This document shows positions 1 to 8,359 of a DNA stretch of 64,000 nt, piece by piece. A program made the position numbers and the translations under genes. This stretch comes from Clostridium ragsdalei P11 (lineage in GTDB: Bacteria; Bacillota; Clostridia; Clostridiales; Clostridiaceae): NCBI RefSeq assembly GCF_001675165.1, contig NZ_LROS01000075.1, positions 101,993 to 165,992 of the forward strand, in the 5' to 3' direction. A model generated the notes under the pieces. The model did no database searches and was not told the origin of the DNA. It was given only the letters and a program-made list of their open reading frames with translations. Numbering within the stretch: position 1 is the first letter of the stretch; each line of letters opens with the position of its first letter.

Positions 1-1444
1 CTCTATTAGTTTTTAAATTTTTTACTATTTTGCCCTTCCTATCAATAATTCCTGCAAACATCATTGAACATATTAAATCTATAATACCTGAACCGCATAT
101 TCCAAGAGGCTTTTCATTGCCAATAACGCTAATTATAGGTTCATAGTCACTACCTATTTTAACCTTTTCTATGGCACCTCCTGATGCCCTCATTCCACAA
201 CTTATTTCTCCACCTTCAAAGGCAGGTCCTGCAGAACAAGCACAGGTCATCAGATATTCTTTATTTCCAAATACAATCTCACCATTTGTTCCTAAATCTA
301 TAAATAGTATATTATCTTCAGTATTCCACATTCCCGAAGACAATACACCTGCAGTTATATCTCCCCCTACATAACTTGCTACACAAGGGATCAAATATAT
401 AAATGTTTCAGGGTTAACTTCTATATTTAGTTCGGAAGCTTTTATAAAAGGAGTCTTAACAAAAGCAGGTATATATGGCTCCATTCTTAAAAAATTTGAA
501 TACAACCCCAAAAAAAGATGAGACATAGTTGTATTACCAGCCGTAACAAAGGATACCACTTGTTCCTTTCTTATTCCTGAATCCATATACATCTTATTTA
601 AGAGGGGATTTATAGTTTCCTGTATCACTGCGTGATTCAATTCCTGTAGTCCGTTACCTTTAGTAGAATACATTATTCTGTTTATAACATCTGCTCCATA
701 CTTTATTTGAGCATTTCCAGATGAAGCTTTTGCAATTAATTCACCATTGTACAAATCCACCAAACACGCTGCCACAGATGTAGTGCCAATATCCACTGCC
801 ACTCCATAAATCTTATCTGTCGTATCCCCTTTTTCTATATCAATAATTGTAGTTTTACCTACTCCTCTAGGTATATGAGTTATGGTTACTTTAAAATCTG
901 CCTCTCTCAAAAGCTGAGGTATCTTCCTCAATATGGGTAATCTACAAAATACATTACTGCAATTTAAATGATTTTTAATATGCCTTTTTAATCTTTCAAA
1001 ATCAGATATATTATCATTTAAATTAGGAAGATCTAACTCTAAATAGTCCTTCCTTACATAAGTCTTAAATTCCATACCACATTTTAATATTTGATTTTTA
1101 GCTCTTTCAAATATTTCATATTCTCTCTTGCTTGAGAAATCTTCTATTTTCATTCCATGCATTGAAGAGGATGCAGTTCCTGGTATTTCTACTGATATAT
1201 CTTCTTTAACCTTACACTGACAGGCAAGCACATATCCTTCCTTTTTTTCTTTTTCTGTAATATGCCTGCTATCTTCTGATATAACATTTCCAGCTGTTAT
1301 CTTAACTTTACATTTTCCACAGGACCCACTTCCATTACATGGAGTGTCTATAAATACACCTGCTTTTCTTATAGCCTCCAGCAGATTTTCTCCTTCTAAA
1401 ACATCTATTTCTTTGTTGTATGGAGTAAATTTAACTTTTACCAT
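1..1444 (-). CDS. acsV: Corrinoid activation/regeneration protein, partial (C-terminus beyond window)
   Basis: Reductive activator of the corrinoid iron-sulfur protein. It returns inactive Co(II) to Co(I) at the expense of ATP. About 481 codons are visible. The N-terminus is a 2Fe-2S ferredoxin domain with Cys36, Cys42, Cys45 and Cys75 (CNGSGSCGKC followed later by CQC). The C-terminal part is an ASKHA-type ATPase region with VDIGTTSV and later LFIDLGTNGE and GICGSGI. The start is the ATG at 1442-1444, preceded by AGGAGG. The 3' end is cut by the window edge. It closes the acetyl-CoA gene cluster after gcvH with a 37-bp gap. The assignment as RACo (AcsV) rests on domain order and position beside acsBCDE. 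Confidence 0.88.
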   Translation of the reverse strand, partial: MVKVKFTPYNKEIDVLEGENLLEAIRKAGVFIDTPCNGSGSCGKCKVKITAGNVISEDSRHITEKEKKEGYVLACQCKVKEDISVEIPGTASSSMHGMKIEDFSSKREYEIFERAKNQILKCGMEFKTYVRKDYLELDLPNLNDNISDFERLKRHIKNHLNCSNVFCRLPILRKIPQLLREADFKVTITHIPRGVGKTTIIDIEKGDTTDKIYGVAVDIGTTSVAACLVDLYNGELIAKASSGNAQIKYGADVINRIMYSTKGNGLQELNHAVIQETINPLLNKMYMDSGIRKEQVVSFVTAGNTTMSHLFLGLYSNFLRMEPYIPAFVKTPFIKASELNIEVNPETFIYLIPCVASYVGGDITAGVLSSGMWNTEDNILFIDLGTNGEIVFGNKEYLMTCACSAGPAFEGGEISCGMRASGGAIEKVKIGSDYEPIISVIGNEKPLGICGSGIIDLICSMMFAGIIDRKGKIVKNLKTNR

Positions 1445-1481
1445 ATTTTGTGAATACCTCCTTGTGAAAAGTAACCTTTGT

Positions 1482-1856
1482 TTATTTCAAACCTGCTTCG
1501 TATTCAGAAGCATCTACTAAGTTTTTAACTTCTCCACTGTCTTTTACTTTTATTTTTACTATCCATGCATCATAAGCATTCTCATTTATATATTCTGGTT
1601 CATCATCTAGTTTTTCGTTAATTTCGAGCACTTCTCCAGATAATGGAGATATTACATCTGAAGCCTTTTTAGATGATTCAACAACTCCAAGAGAAACTCC
1701 TTGAGTAATTTCATCTCCTACATCTGGCATTTCTACAAATAATATCTCTCCAAGTTGATCCTGTGCAAAATCACTTATGCCTATAAGTGCTGTGTCTCCT
1801 TCAATCTTTGCCCATGTGTGTTCTTTGCTATACTTTAATTCTTTTGGAAAATCCAT
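1482..1856 (-). CDS. gcvH: Glycine cleavage system H protein (lipoyl carrier)
   Basis: Small lipoyl-carrier protein of 124 residues. The lipoylation motif ESSKKASDV is present, with the lysine flanked by the usual acidic and serine residues, and the protein ends with the typical WIVKIKV strand region. An upstream in-frame start would add 20 residues, but the ATG at 1854-1856 has an AGGAGTG site six to seven bases upstream and gives the usual family length, so I chose it. Together with lpdA it supplies the H and L proteins of a glycine cleavage/synthase system. The P and T proteins are not in this window, so its partner here is uncertain. Confidence 0.93.
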   Translation of the reverse strand: MDFPKELKYSKEHTWAKIEGDTALIGISDFAQDQLGEILFVEMPDVGDEITQGVSLGVVESSKKASDVISPLSGEVLEINEKLDDEPEYINENAYDAWIVKIKVKDSGEVKNLVDASEYEAGLK

Positions 1857-1962
1857 AAGTAACACTCCTTTATAAATTAAATTTTTTATAATTGGATGAG
1901 TAAACGGTTTATACAAAATTTCAGACTTACACTCTCAACTTAATAATTCATTTATTAAAACA

Positions 1963-1988
1963 ATAGTGACAGCTGCTCCTGTCACTAT
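1963..1988 (-). other. Intercistronic hairpin between acsB and gcvH
   Basis: Ten-base perfect inverted repeat (ATAGTGACAG / CTGTCACTAT) with a 6-nt loop, 25 bases after the acsB stop. On the coding strand it is followed by TGTTTT, so it could be a weak terminator. Genes continue on the same strand, so RNA processing or 3'-end protection is equally likely. Confidence 0.7.
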
Positions 1989-2012
1989 CATTTAAGTACT
2001 TAAAAAATTTTA

Positions 2013-4139
2013 CTACATTATTGGATCCATCTTTAATGCAGGATGGCCTTTTTCTTCCAAGAATTTTAATACTTCTTCAGATTCTGTAGCTATAGTTTCA
2101 TCACAGATCATATCTGCAAAATTATCTATATTATATAATTCCTTTGCTGTCTTATTTAATTTTTCTGCAACAAAGTCTTTTAATTCTTTTGGCATCCAAA
2201 CTATTCTACCAAGTCCACCTTCACCTTTCATAAACTTCTTTGAAGCTATGAATTGTCTTCCATGTCCCATAAATCCTGGAGTATGAACTCCACCACCTGT
2301 CATAGATGCAAGTTCACCAAATGTCATTCCAAGAGGAGTTGTTGCTCCAAATTCCCTGTTTACCATTACAACACCATTTGCTTCTGGCATTATACCTGTA
2401 ATACACTCAAAACATCCACAGGAAGTCATTGGATCTTGTAATATACTGTATAATGTAACACTCTTTACAGCGCCTTGAGAAATTTTTGAAACAGTTTCAT
2501 TTACTTTTTCCCAAATACCTAAATTTTCATCAACCACGCCTTCTTTTGGAACTGCCTGACATGGTCCTGTTGGATTCAATTCAAGTGTAGCTTTAGCATC
2601 AAGCCATGAAACTGCACCGCAAAGTCCAAGTCTTTCAGGAGTTACTATACATACATGTGCAGGTGCAAATGATTGACACAAATTACATGAATAGAAAGTA
2701 TCAACTTTTTCATCAACTAATGATTCAAGTCTTGCATCTCTTTCTGAATATCTAGGTACAGCATATTTGCCTTCCAATTCTTCAGCCTTATCTGGATCAG
2801 TTATTATAGTTACTTCACATTTATCTACAACTGAACCAAATTCATCTAACATTTTAGCATATATTACTTCACCAAAATGTTTCAATCTAAATCCTTTTTC
2901 AAAAGCTTCCTTACCTATTCTTACCCAAGTAAGATTTCTCTGACCAACATGCATTACTCCTTCTATATAGTTTAAGAAGTAGTGAAGTCTTCTTTCAAGC
3001 ACTGGCTCAAAATCCTTCTGCATATTTGTTCCACTTACTTTAATAAGCATTCCAAGAGGCATTCTTCCAGGAGCCTTATCTATAGTATCTATATCTGGTC
3101 CTATAACTTCTATCTTGTGATCTTCAACTTCTCCCTGATCTGCACACATAACTAATTCCCAAGCTTTAGTCTTATTTCCACCAAACTCTGCAAGCATATC
3201 ATTCTTTCTTATTCTTTCACCTTCAAATGCTGCTGCAAAAGCAACTGGAATTGGGATCTCAGTTATCTTTATCTTTATATTCCTAGCTTCTAATGAAGTT
3301 TTAACAACTTTATCGTAATCTTTTTGAGTTAACAACAATGTAGGAACTTCTGGTACAACCTGATCAGTTATTACAGGGAATCCAAGTGCTATAGCTCCTG
3401 CACCTGCTGAAACTACAAGTTCGCTTAATGGTCCAAATGCATTTACAAAAGCAGGTACTCTTTCTGCTGTATATTTCAATATATCATTTAACTGTCCGCC
3501 CTTAATTCCTCCGAATATAAGTGCAGCTCTTATAGCAAAACTTACAATATGAATTACGGATGTAACATCATATCCAAGTGGAATAACCCTGAGGTCAAGT
3601 CCCATCTTAACTTTGCCTTCTATAGCCTGATCTATTACTTTGCCTACCAAACAAGTAAGTAATCCTTTTGATTGGTAATCCTTTATTACTTTTGCTGCAG
3701 TTTCAGAATCTGGGAATTCTCCAAGTACAACTGCTACACCTGGAACATCACCTGTAACAAGTGGTACTCCAAATGATCTAATTATTGGATCTGAGATAAA
3801 TCCTACACATGGTTCTGCGTAAGGAGCATCTGAAAGGACATACTTTGCAGCTTCTATAATTTCTGCTGCAACAGCTGTTGCAAGTCCTGAATTTAAAAGC
3901 TTATCAAGCATTTCCTCCTCAACTATCAAACTTCTTACTATATCTAATGCACCTTCTAATTCTCCTACATTAGTTATCTTTTTTCCTGTAGCTGCAAAAA
4001 TTACTAATAATGAATATGCAGTATCAGGAAATGCTACTTTATAGTCTCTACCCTTCTCGTCAACAGCTTGCTTAACTATGCCTTCAGCAGCTGCTAAAGC
4101 CTGCTTTGAACCAGTGAATACAGTTTGAAATAAATTCAT
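2013..4139 (-). CDS. acsB: Acetyl-CoA synthase (CODH/ACS alpha subunit)
   Basis: Condenses CO, the methyl group from the corrinoid protein and CoA into acetyl-CoA. The protein is 708 residues, close to the usual bacterial length. All six A-cluster cysteines are present: Cys485, Cys488, Cys497 and Cys507 for the 4Fe-4S cluster, and the Cys574-Gly-Cys576 pair that holds the proximal and distal Ni sites. It corresponds to the Moorella enzyme with a constant offset of 21. The start ATG has a GGAGGGG site. It lies between acsE and gcvH on the same strand. The N-terminal CO-channel/CODH-interacting domain is complete. Confidence 0.98.
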   Translation of the reverse strand: MNLFQTVFTGSKQALAAAEGIVKQAVDEKGRDYKVAFPDTAYSLLVIFAATGKKITNVGELEGALDIVRSLIVEEEMLDKLLNSGLATAVAAEIIEAAKYVLSDAPYAEPCVGFISDPIIRSFGVPLVTGDVPGVAVVLGEFPDSETAAKVIKDYQSKGLLTCLVGKVIDQAIEGKVKMGLDLRVIPLGYDVTSVIHIVSFAIRAALIFGGIKGGQLNDILKYTAERVPAFVNAFGPLSELVVSAGAGAIALGFPVITDQVVPEVPTLLLTQKDYDKVVKTSLEARNIKIKITEIPIPVAFAAAFEGERIRKNDMLAEFGGNKTKAWELVMCADQGEVEDHKIEVIGPDIDTIDKAPGRMPLGMLIKVSGTNMQKDFEPVLERRLHYFLNYIEGVMHVGQRNLTWVRIGKEAFEKGFRLKHFGEVIYAKMLDEFGSVVDKCEVTIITDPDKAEELEGKYAVPRYSERDARLESLVDEKVDTFYSCNLCQSFAPAHVCIVTPERLGLCGAVSWLDAKATLELNPTGPCQAVPKEGVVDENLGIWEKVNETVSKISQGAVKSVTLYSILQDPMTSCGCFECITGIMPEANGVVMVNREFGATTPLGMTFGELASMTGGGVHTPGFMGHGRQFIASKKFMKGEGGLGRIVWMPKELKDFVAEKLNKTAKELYNIDNFADMICDETIATESEEVLKFLEEKGHPALKMDPIM

Positions 4140-4171
4140 TTTTAGCCCCTCCTAATTTAAAATATTATATA

Positions 4172-4210
4172 TTATAACTCTAAATTATAACTCTAAATTA
4201 TAACTCTAAG
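4172..4210. repeat. Three tandem 13-bp repeats spanning the acsE stop codon
   Basis: TTATAACTCTAAA occurs at 4172-4184 and 4185-4197, and with one change at 4198-4210. The last unit contains the acsE stop codon and the codons for the final Leu-Glu-Leu, so the gene's own 3' end has been triplicated between acsE and acsB. Confidence 0.9.
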
Positions 4211-4983
4211 TAAGAATCTGCATATAAAACAGCACCATTTACAACATCACAAGTCTTTATTGTCTCCATTAATCTCTTATCACATGGATTCATTATTGCA
4301 GAAGTAAGACCACATTGTATTGCCATAGCTGCAAAAGTTGCATCCATTATTGGTCTTATTTCCTTAGGTGCTCCATTTGAAACATTGCTTAATCCACAGC
4401 AAGTTCTAAGACCCATATCACTTATTAATTTAATAGCCTCTAATACTTCTTTTTGTTTATCCTGCATGCCCTTTATTACTAAAAATAATGGATCAAACAG
4501 TAAATCTGTAGGCTCCATTCCAAGACCCATACCTTTTTCAAGCATTTCTGTACAATATGCTATTCTTTCATCATTGTCTTTTGTTATTCCTTCTTTTGCA
4601 CAAAGAGCTATGCTCATAGCATCATACTCTGCAGCTAAATCTATATTTCCAATTCTTTCTCCTGCATCTGCAGAATTTATGATAGGTTTTCCTTTTTCTC
4701 TATTGTAAACTTTAAGTCCTGCCTCTATAGCCTTCTTATTTGTTGTATCAAGTGCTAGTGGAACATTGTCAAATTCACTTTGAAGAGCCTTAACACCCCA
4801 CTGCATTATTTCTTCTCCATCTTTTCTTGCTGGTCCTATATTAAAATCTAGATAATTAGCTCCTGCATCCAATTGTTCTTTTGCTCTTTTAAATATTGGT
4901 TCAGGATTTCTCTCCTCAATAGCCTTCCTTATAGATGGAGATATGCAGTGAATTCTTTCGCCTATAATCATAAATTTATCCAT
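4198..4983 (-). CDS. acsE: Methyltetrahydrofolate:corrinoid/iron-sulfur protein methyltransferase
   Basis: Transfers the methyl group of 5-methyl-THF to Co(I) of the corrinoid iron-sulfur protein. The 261-residue protein is a single pterin-binding TIM barrel. It opens with MIIGERIHC and contains LDFNIGPARKDG, LALDTTN, INSADAG and CGLSNVSNGAP, all typical of MeTr. The start ATG at 4981-4983 has AGGAGG ten bases upstream. It sits between acsC and acsB. The stop codon is embedded in a 13-bp tandem repeat. Confidence 0.97.
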   Translation of the reverse strand: MDKFMIIGERIHCISPSIRKAIEERNPEPIFKRAKEQLDAGANYLDFNIGPARKDGEEIMQWGVKALQSEFDNVPLALDTTNKKAIEAGLKVYNREKGKPIINSADAGERIGNIDLAAEYDAMSIALCAKEGITKDNDERIAYCTEMLEKGMGLGMEPTDLLFDPLFLVIKGMQDKQKEVLEAIKLISDMGLRTCCGLSNVSNGAPKEIRPIMDATFAAMAIQCGLTSAIMNPCDKRLMETIKTCDVVNGAVLYADSYLEL

Positions 4984-5041
4984 GTTCAGATGACCTCCTA
5001 TTTACCTTAATCTTTATAAACTAGTGTTAATTTATATTGTC

Positions 5042-5073
5042 AGGCAATAATTAAAAATTTTTAATTATTGCCT
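5042..5073 (-). other. 32-bp perfect palindrome between acsC and acsE
   Basis: AGGCAATAATTAAAAA is followed directly by its reverse complement. It lies 20 bases past the acsC stop and 59 bases before the acsE start. No T-tract follows on the coding strand, so it is better read as an intercistronic RNA hairpin (processing or stability) than as a terminator. Confidence 0.75.
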
Positions 5074-5102
5074 ATTTCTTACTTAAATATTTCTTACTTA
5101 GC
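5073..5102. repeat. Two tandem 15-bp repeats spanning the acsC stop codon
   Basis: TATTTCTTACTTAAA at 5073-5087 is repeated with two changes at 5088-5102. The second unit contains the acsC stop. This mirrors the triplicated stop region of acsE. Confidence 0.8.
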
Positions 5103-6446
5103 AGTTAACTCTTTTAATAACTTAGGAATAAACATAGCTTCTGTACTACTAATTACTATATTCCAGTCTGGAAGAAGTTCCTCTAATTCGCCTTTCAAAA
5201 CTGCAACCTTTCCTGGGATTAAAAGAGTTCTGTTCTTAGTCTTCTCTGATATTCCACATTTCTTTATTTCATCAGCTATTGCAGCACCAGTAAATTTACC
5301 TGCAGCCCAAGATGTAAGAACAGAATATCCACCTGCATCTGGTATAACCATCCATACTGGAACTTTAGATCTTTCAACTTCTCCTGAAACTAGGAAGTAA
5401 GTAAGAGCAAAGTCAACAGTACATAATACTGGTGAGTTTTCATCTGGGTTGTTAATTCCATGTATGCCCAAATCAACTGTCATTGGCTTTTGTGGATCTG
5501 TAAATACATTCTGTCTTATACTATAAAGAGGAAGTGCTCTTGCATAATCCATATCACTTAAAACAAGTAATGAACCATATTTCAAAGTAAATAATGTAGA
5601 TAAAGCTACTTCCATAAATTTATCAGCTTTAGTAAGTTCATCTAGGAATAGTATAGAAGGATATCCAAAAGTTCTATCCTGATTTTCAATATTTATTCTT
5701 CTAATTTGAACTGTATTTTCAAAAGCTTCTTTAATGGATTTTCCACCTGGATCAAGTACTAAGTTCTTATATCCTAATTTTTGTATTTCTTCTACTAAAC
5801 CATAAAGAGCTTCCAATCCGTCTGCCTTTACACCTAAAGCTAATTTATCTTCTTTTACAAGTTCAACCATTTCTTTGAAGTTATCTTTATTAGCTCCATA
5901 AACTAATGGATTTTCATCTTTAACTAGTGGAAGAGCTTCTTTCATTACTGCTGCATCTTCACAAACTAGAGCATAAGCTACTTTTACTCCACTTGCTTTT
6001 ATTTTATTTATCAAAGCAAGATATTTGTCTTTATTTCCTGCATATTTTATTGCAGCAAATTCGGTTTTCATTTGTTCACCGATTCTAACATAATCTACAT
6101 CTTTTATATGTTGGATCTTAGCATCTACTTCTGCATCATCCATACTATCGGAAAATGCAACTGCAAATCTATTTCTATTTACAAAAGTTTTTTCATGACG
6201 GAATAAAACAGTTTCTCCACCTAATTTATATTCATTATCTCCCTTACCAATAGTTATTGTCTTCATAATTGGTGCAGTAGCTTCAGCTAATTTTTCCATT
6301 GCCTCATCACTCATATGAGGACATTTTCCTATTTCCACAGCTCCTGCTGCTACTTTCATTGAAAAAGCTAGACAAGTAGGAAAACCACAATCCTTACAAT
6401 TCTTTTTTGGTGTTAATTTAAATATATTTAATCCTGTTAAAGCCAT
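5094..6446 (-). CDS. acsC: Corrinoid/iron-sulfur protein large (gamma) subunit
   Basis: Large subunit of the methyl carrier between methyltransferase and acetyl-CoA synthase. The 450-residue protein starts with a 4Fe-4S domain using Cys17, Cys20, Cys25 and Cys42 (CKDCGFPTC then CPHM). A TIM-barrel domain and a C-terminal corrinoid-binding region follow. The start has an AAGGAGG site. It is directly downstream of acsD with a 38-bp gap, so the two subunits are made from one message. A tandem duplication and a palindrome follow the stop. Confidence 0.97.
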   Translation of the reverse strand: MALTGLNIFKLTPKKNCKDCGFPTCLAFSMKVAAGAVEIGKCPHMSDEAMEKLAEATAPIMKTITIGKGDNEYKLGGETVLFRHEKTFVNRNRFAVAFSDSMDDAEVDAKIQHIKDVDYVRIGEQMKTEFAAIKYAGNKDKYLALINKIKASGVKVAYALVCEDAAVMKEALPLVKDENPLVYGANKDNFKEMVELVKEDKLALGVKADGLEALYGLVEEIQKLGYKNLVLDPGGKSIKEAFENTVQIRRINIENQDRTFGYPSILFLDELTKADKFMEVALSTLFTLKYGSLLVLSDMDYARALPLYSIRQNVFTDPQKPMTVDLGIHGINNPDENSPVLCTVDFALTYFLVSGEVERSKVPVWMVIPDAGGYSVLTSWAAGKFTGAAIADEIKKCGISEKTKNRTLLIPGKVAVLKGELEELLPDWNIVISSTEAMFIPKLLKELTAK

Positions 6447-6484
6447 TTTTAATCCTCCTTATTTAATCCCAGTATAAATTTTAA

Positions 6485-7429
6485 TTAACCTAATAATTCC
6501 TTAATAAAATTTCTAATTACTTCTACAGATTTTGGATGACGTAATATTACAGCATCTGTTCCTGATGCTAATACTCCGGATGCTGTTGCAACTTCCATGG
6601 AAACTGTTCTGTCTTCCTGACTTCCCCATTGTGGTGAATCTTCTTCTGAATCCATTGCTTCTTTTACTTTGCAAGCTTCGAAAGAAACAGGGCTTATTAT
6701 AGGAATTTGAAGAGTTTTATCATCTTGACCAAGTGCTGCAAGTTTTACTCTGTCTAAAGTTGATATAACATATTCATAACCATATCCACCTGCTGCACAT
6801 CCTACGTTGTCAACAAACTTTGTATTGTCTATTCCAAGTTGATTCATTAAAATATTTATCTGTTTTGCAAGGTTTATATCAACTGAAGATTCAGCTACAA
6901 CTTTGTCATTATAAGCCATTACGCCTGCAGCTCCTACTGTCTTATAATTATCTTCTACTGCAGACATTAAAAGTATATTGTGTCCTTCAGTTTCCTGAGC
7001 AACTTTTTCAAATAATTTTGCATCTTTTTCATGATTTCCTGTACCTGCAACTACTAATGGAGTTTTTATAGCTTCAACTACTGCTTTAGCTGTTTTAGCA
7101 CAATCTTCTGGTGCAGCATCTGTACCGTTTGGATCAGCACTTATAAGTCTTAGGCATATAAAATCTGGACTATATTTTTCTTCTACAAATTGTGCCCATT
7201 TAACAGGATCTTTTGCAACATCCTTGTATATGTCTTTTAAAGGATCTATCCAGTCTTCTGGATATACATCCAAAATTTCCATACCTACTTTTGGGCTATT
7301 TCCTGTATCTCCATCAAAAGTGTAAAATGGTAATACTGATTCTCCTCCTAATTTTAATACTTTTTCTCCTGTTCCAATTTCAACTTCACCAATTTTGCCT
7401 GAAAATTTTTGTGTTGGTTTTTTGAACAT
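6485..7429 (-). CDS. acsD: Corrinoid/iron-sulfur protein small (beta) subunit
   Basis: TIM-barrel small subunit of the corrinoid iron-sulfur protein, 314 residues, as usual for the family. Motifs such as GEVEIGTGEKVLKLGGES near the start, the DPNGTDA segment and the conserved C-terminal VILRHPKSVE are present. The start follows AAGGAGG. It lies between the cooC-like ATPase and acsC. The cofactor itself is held mainly at the interface with AcsC. Confidence 0.96.
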   Translation of the reverse strand: MFKKPTQKFSGKIGEVEIGTGEKVLKLGGESVLPFYTFDGDTGNSPKVGMEILDVYPEDWIDPLKDIYKDVAKDPVKWAQFVEEKYSPDFICLRLISADPNGTDAAPEDCAKTAKAVVEAIKTPLVVAGTGNHEKDAKLFEKVAQETEGHNILLMSAVEDNYKTVGAAGVMAYNDKVVAESSVDINLAKQINILMNQLGIDNTKFVDNVGCAAGGYGYEYVISTLDRVKLAALGQDDKTLQIPIISPVSFEACKVKEAMDSEEDSPQWGSQEDRTVSMEVATASGVLASGTDAVILRHPKSVEVIRNFIKELLG

Positions 7430-7447
7430 AATGTATGCCTCCTTAAT

Positions 7448-8221
7448 TTAATTTTCAAATTGAATTTTTGATAGTATTTCATTCAATGCTTTTCTGCATG
7501 AAGAATCCTCTGGCAGCTCTACTAATGCTTTTCCATCTGAATCAAATTGATAGACCATTTGGTCCATCGGCACAACTCCTACTAAATCCAGTTCTTGCTT
7601 TTTTATTTCTTCTTTTATTCCTGAATTCAATTTACCTTCTGGAGCTCTATTTACGATAAGAAAGATTTGGCCAACTTTTAACTTTAATTCAGCAACTAAC
7701 CGTTTTATTCTTCCAACAGCCTGTATGCCTCTTCTGGAACAATCGCTTATCAGAAATAGAGTATCAATAGGATCTATAAGTTTTCTACTTAAGTGTTCCA
7801 TTCCTGCTTCATTATCAACTACTATGTAATCATAATTACCAGAAAGTGAATCCACTTGTGCTTTAAGTATTCCATTAACATAACAATAACATCCTGGCCC
7901 CTGGGATCTTCCCATAACAATAAGGTCATAACCGTCTCCTTCAGCTACTGATGCATTTAATTTATACTTTAAATAATCTGCTTTCATCATACCTCCAGGA
8001 AAATTATCCCCTTCAAGTGATTTTTTATTTACGTCCTCTTTTATTTCTCCAATAGTTTCCTCAATGTCTGTTCCAAGTACTTCATTTAAATTAGCATTTG
8101 CATCAGCATCTACTGCTAAAATAGGTCCTGAACCTTTTTTTGTCAAATAATCTATTAAAAGACCTGTCAAAGTAGTTTTGCCGGTACCACCCTTACCTGC
8201 TACAGCTATTTTATATCCCAT
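7448..8221 (-). CDS. CooC/AcsF-family ATPase (nickel-enzyme accessory protein)
   Basis: MinD-family P-loop ATPase of 257 residues. The deviant Walker A GKGGTGKTT is at the N-terminus. The segment around PGCYCYVNG carries the closely spaced cysteines found in CooC-type proteins. Proteins of this family help to insert Ni into CODH or acetyl-CoA synthase. Its position immediately upstream of acsD-acsC-acsE-acsB, apart from the other cooC next to acsA, suggests that it serves acetyl-CoA synthase (AcsF role). That split is inference. Confidence 0.9.
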   Translation of the reverse strand: MGYKIAVAGKGGTGKTTLTGLLIDYLTKKGSGPILAVDADANANLNEVLGTDIEETIGEIKEDVNKKSLEGDNFPGGMMKADYLKYKLNASVAEGDGYDLIVMGRSQGPGCYCYVNGILKAQVDSLSGNYDYIVVDNEAGMEHLSRKLIDPIDTLFLISDCSRRGIQAVGRIKRLVAELKLKVGQIFLIVNRAPEGKLNSGIKEEIKKQELDLVGVVPMDQMVYQFDSDGKALVELPEDSSCRKALNEILSKIQFEN

Positions 8222-8322
8222 AGTACAACCTCCTTATATTGCTGTGTTTCAGATTACTTATAAAAAGCCTATTATAAATTTTATGCCTCTTATGTAGAAA
8301 ACATCTTTAATTATATATTATA

Positions 8323-8348
8323 TGTATAGGGCACGATAGCCCTATACA
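8323..8348 (-). other. Intercistronic hairpin between lpdA and the second cooC-like gene
   Basis: Ten-base perfect stem TGTATAGGGC / GCCCTATACA with a 6-nt loop, 11 bases after the lpdA stop. No T-tract follows on the coding strand. It probably marks an RNA processing point or partial attenuation inside the operon. Confidence 0.7.
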
Positions 8349-8359
8349 CATTAAACAAT

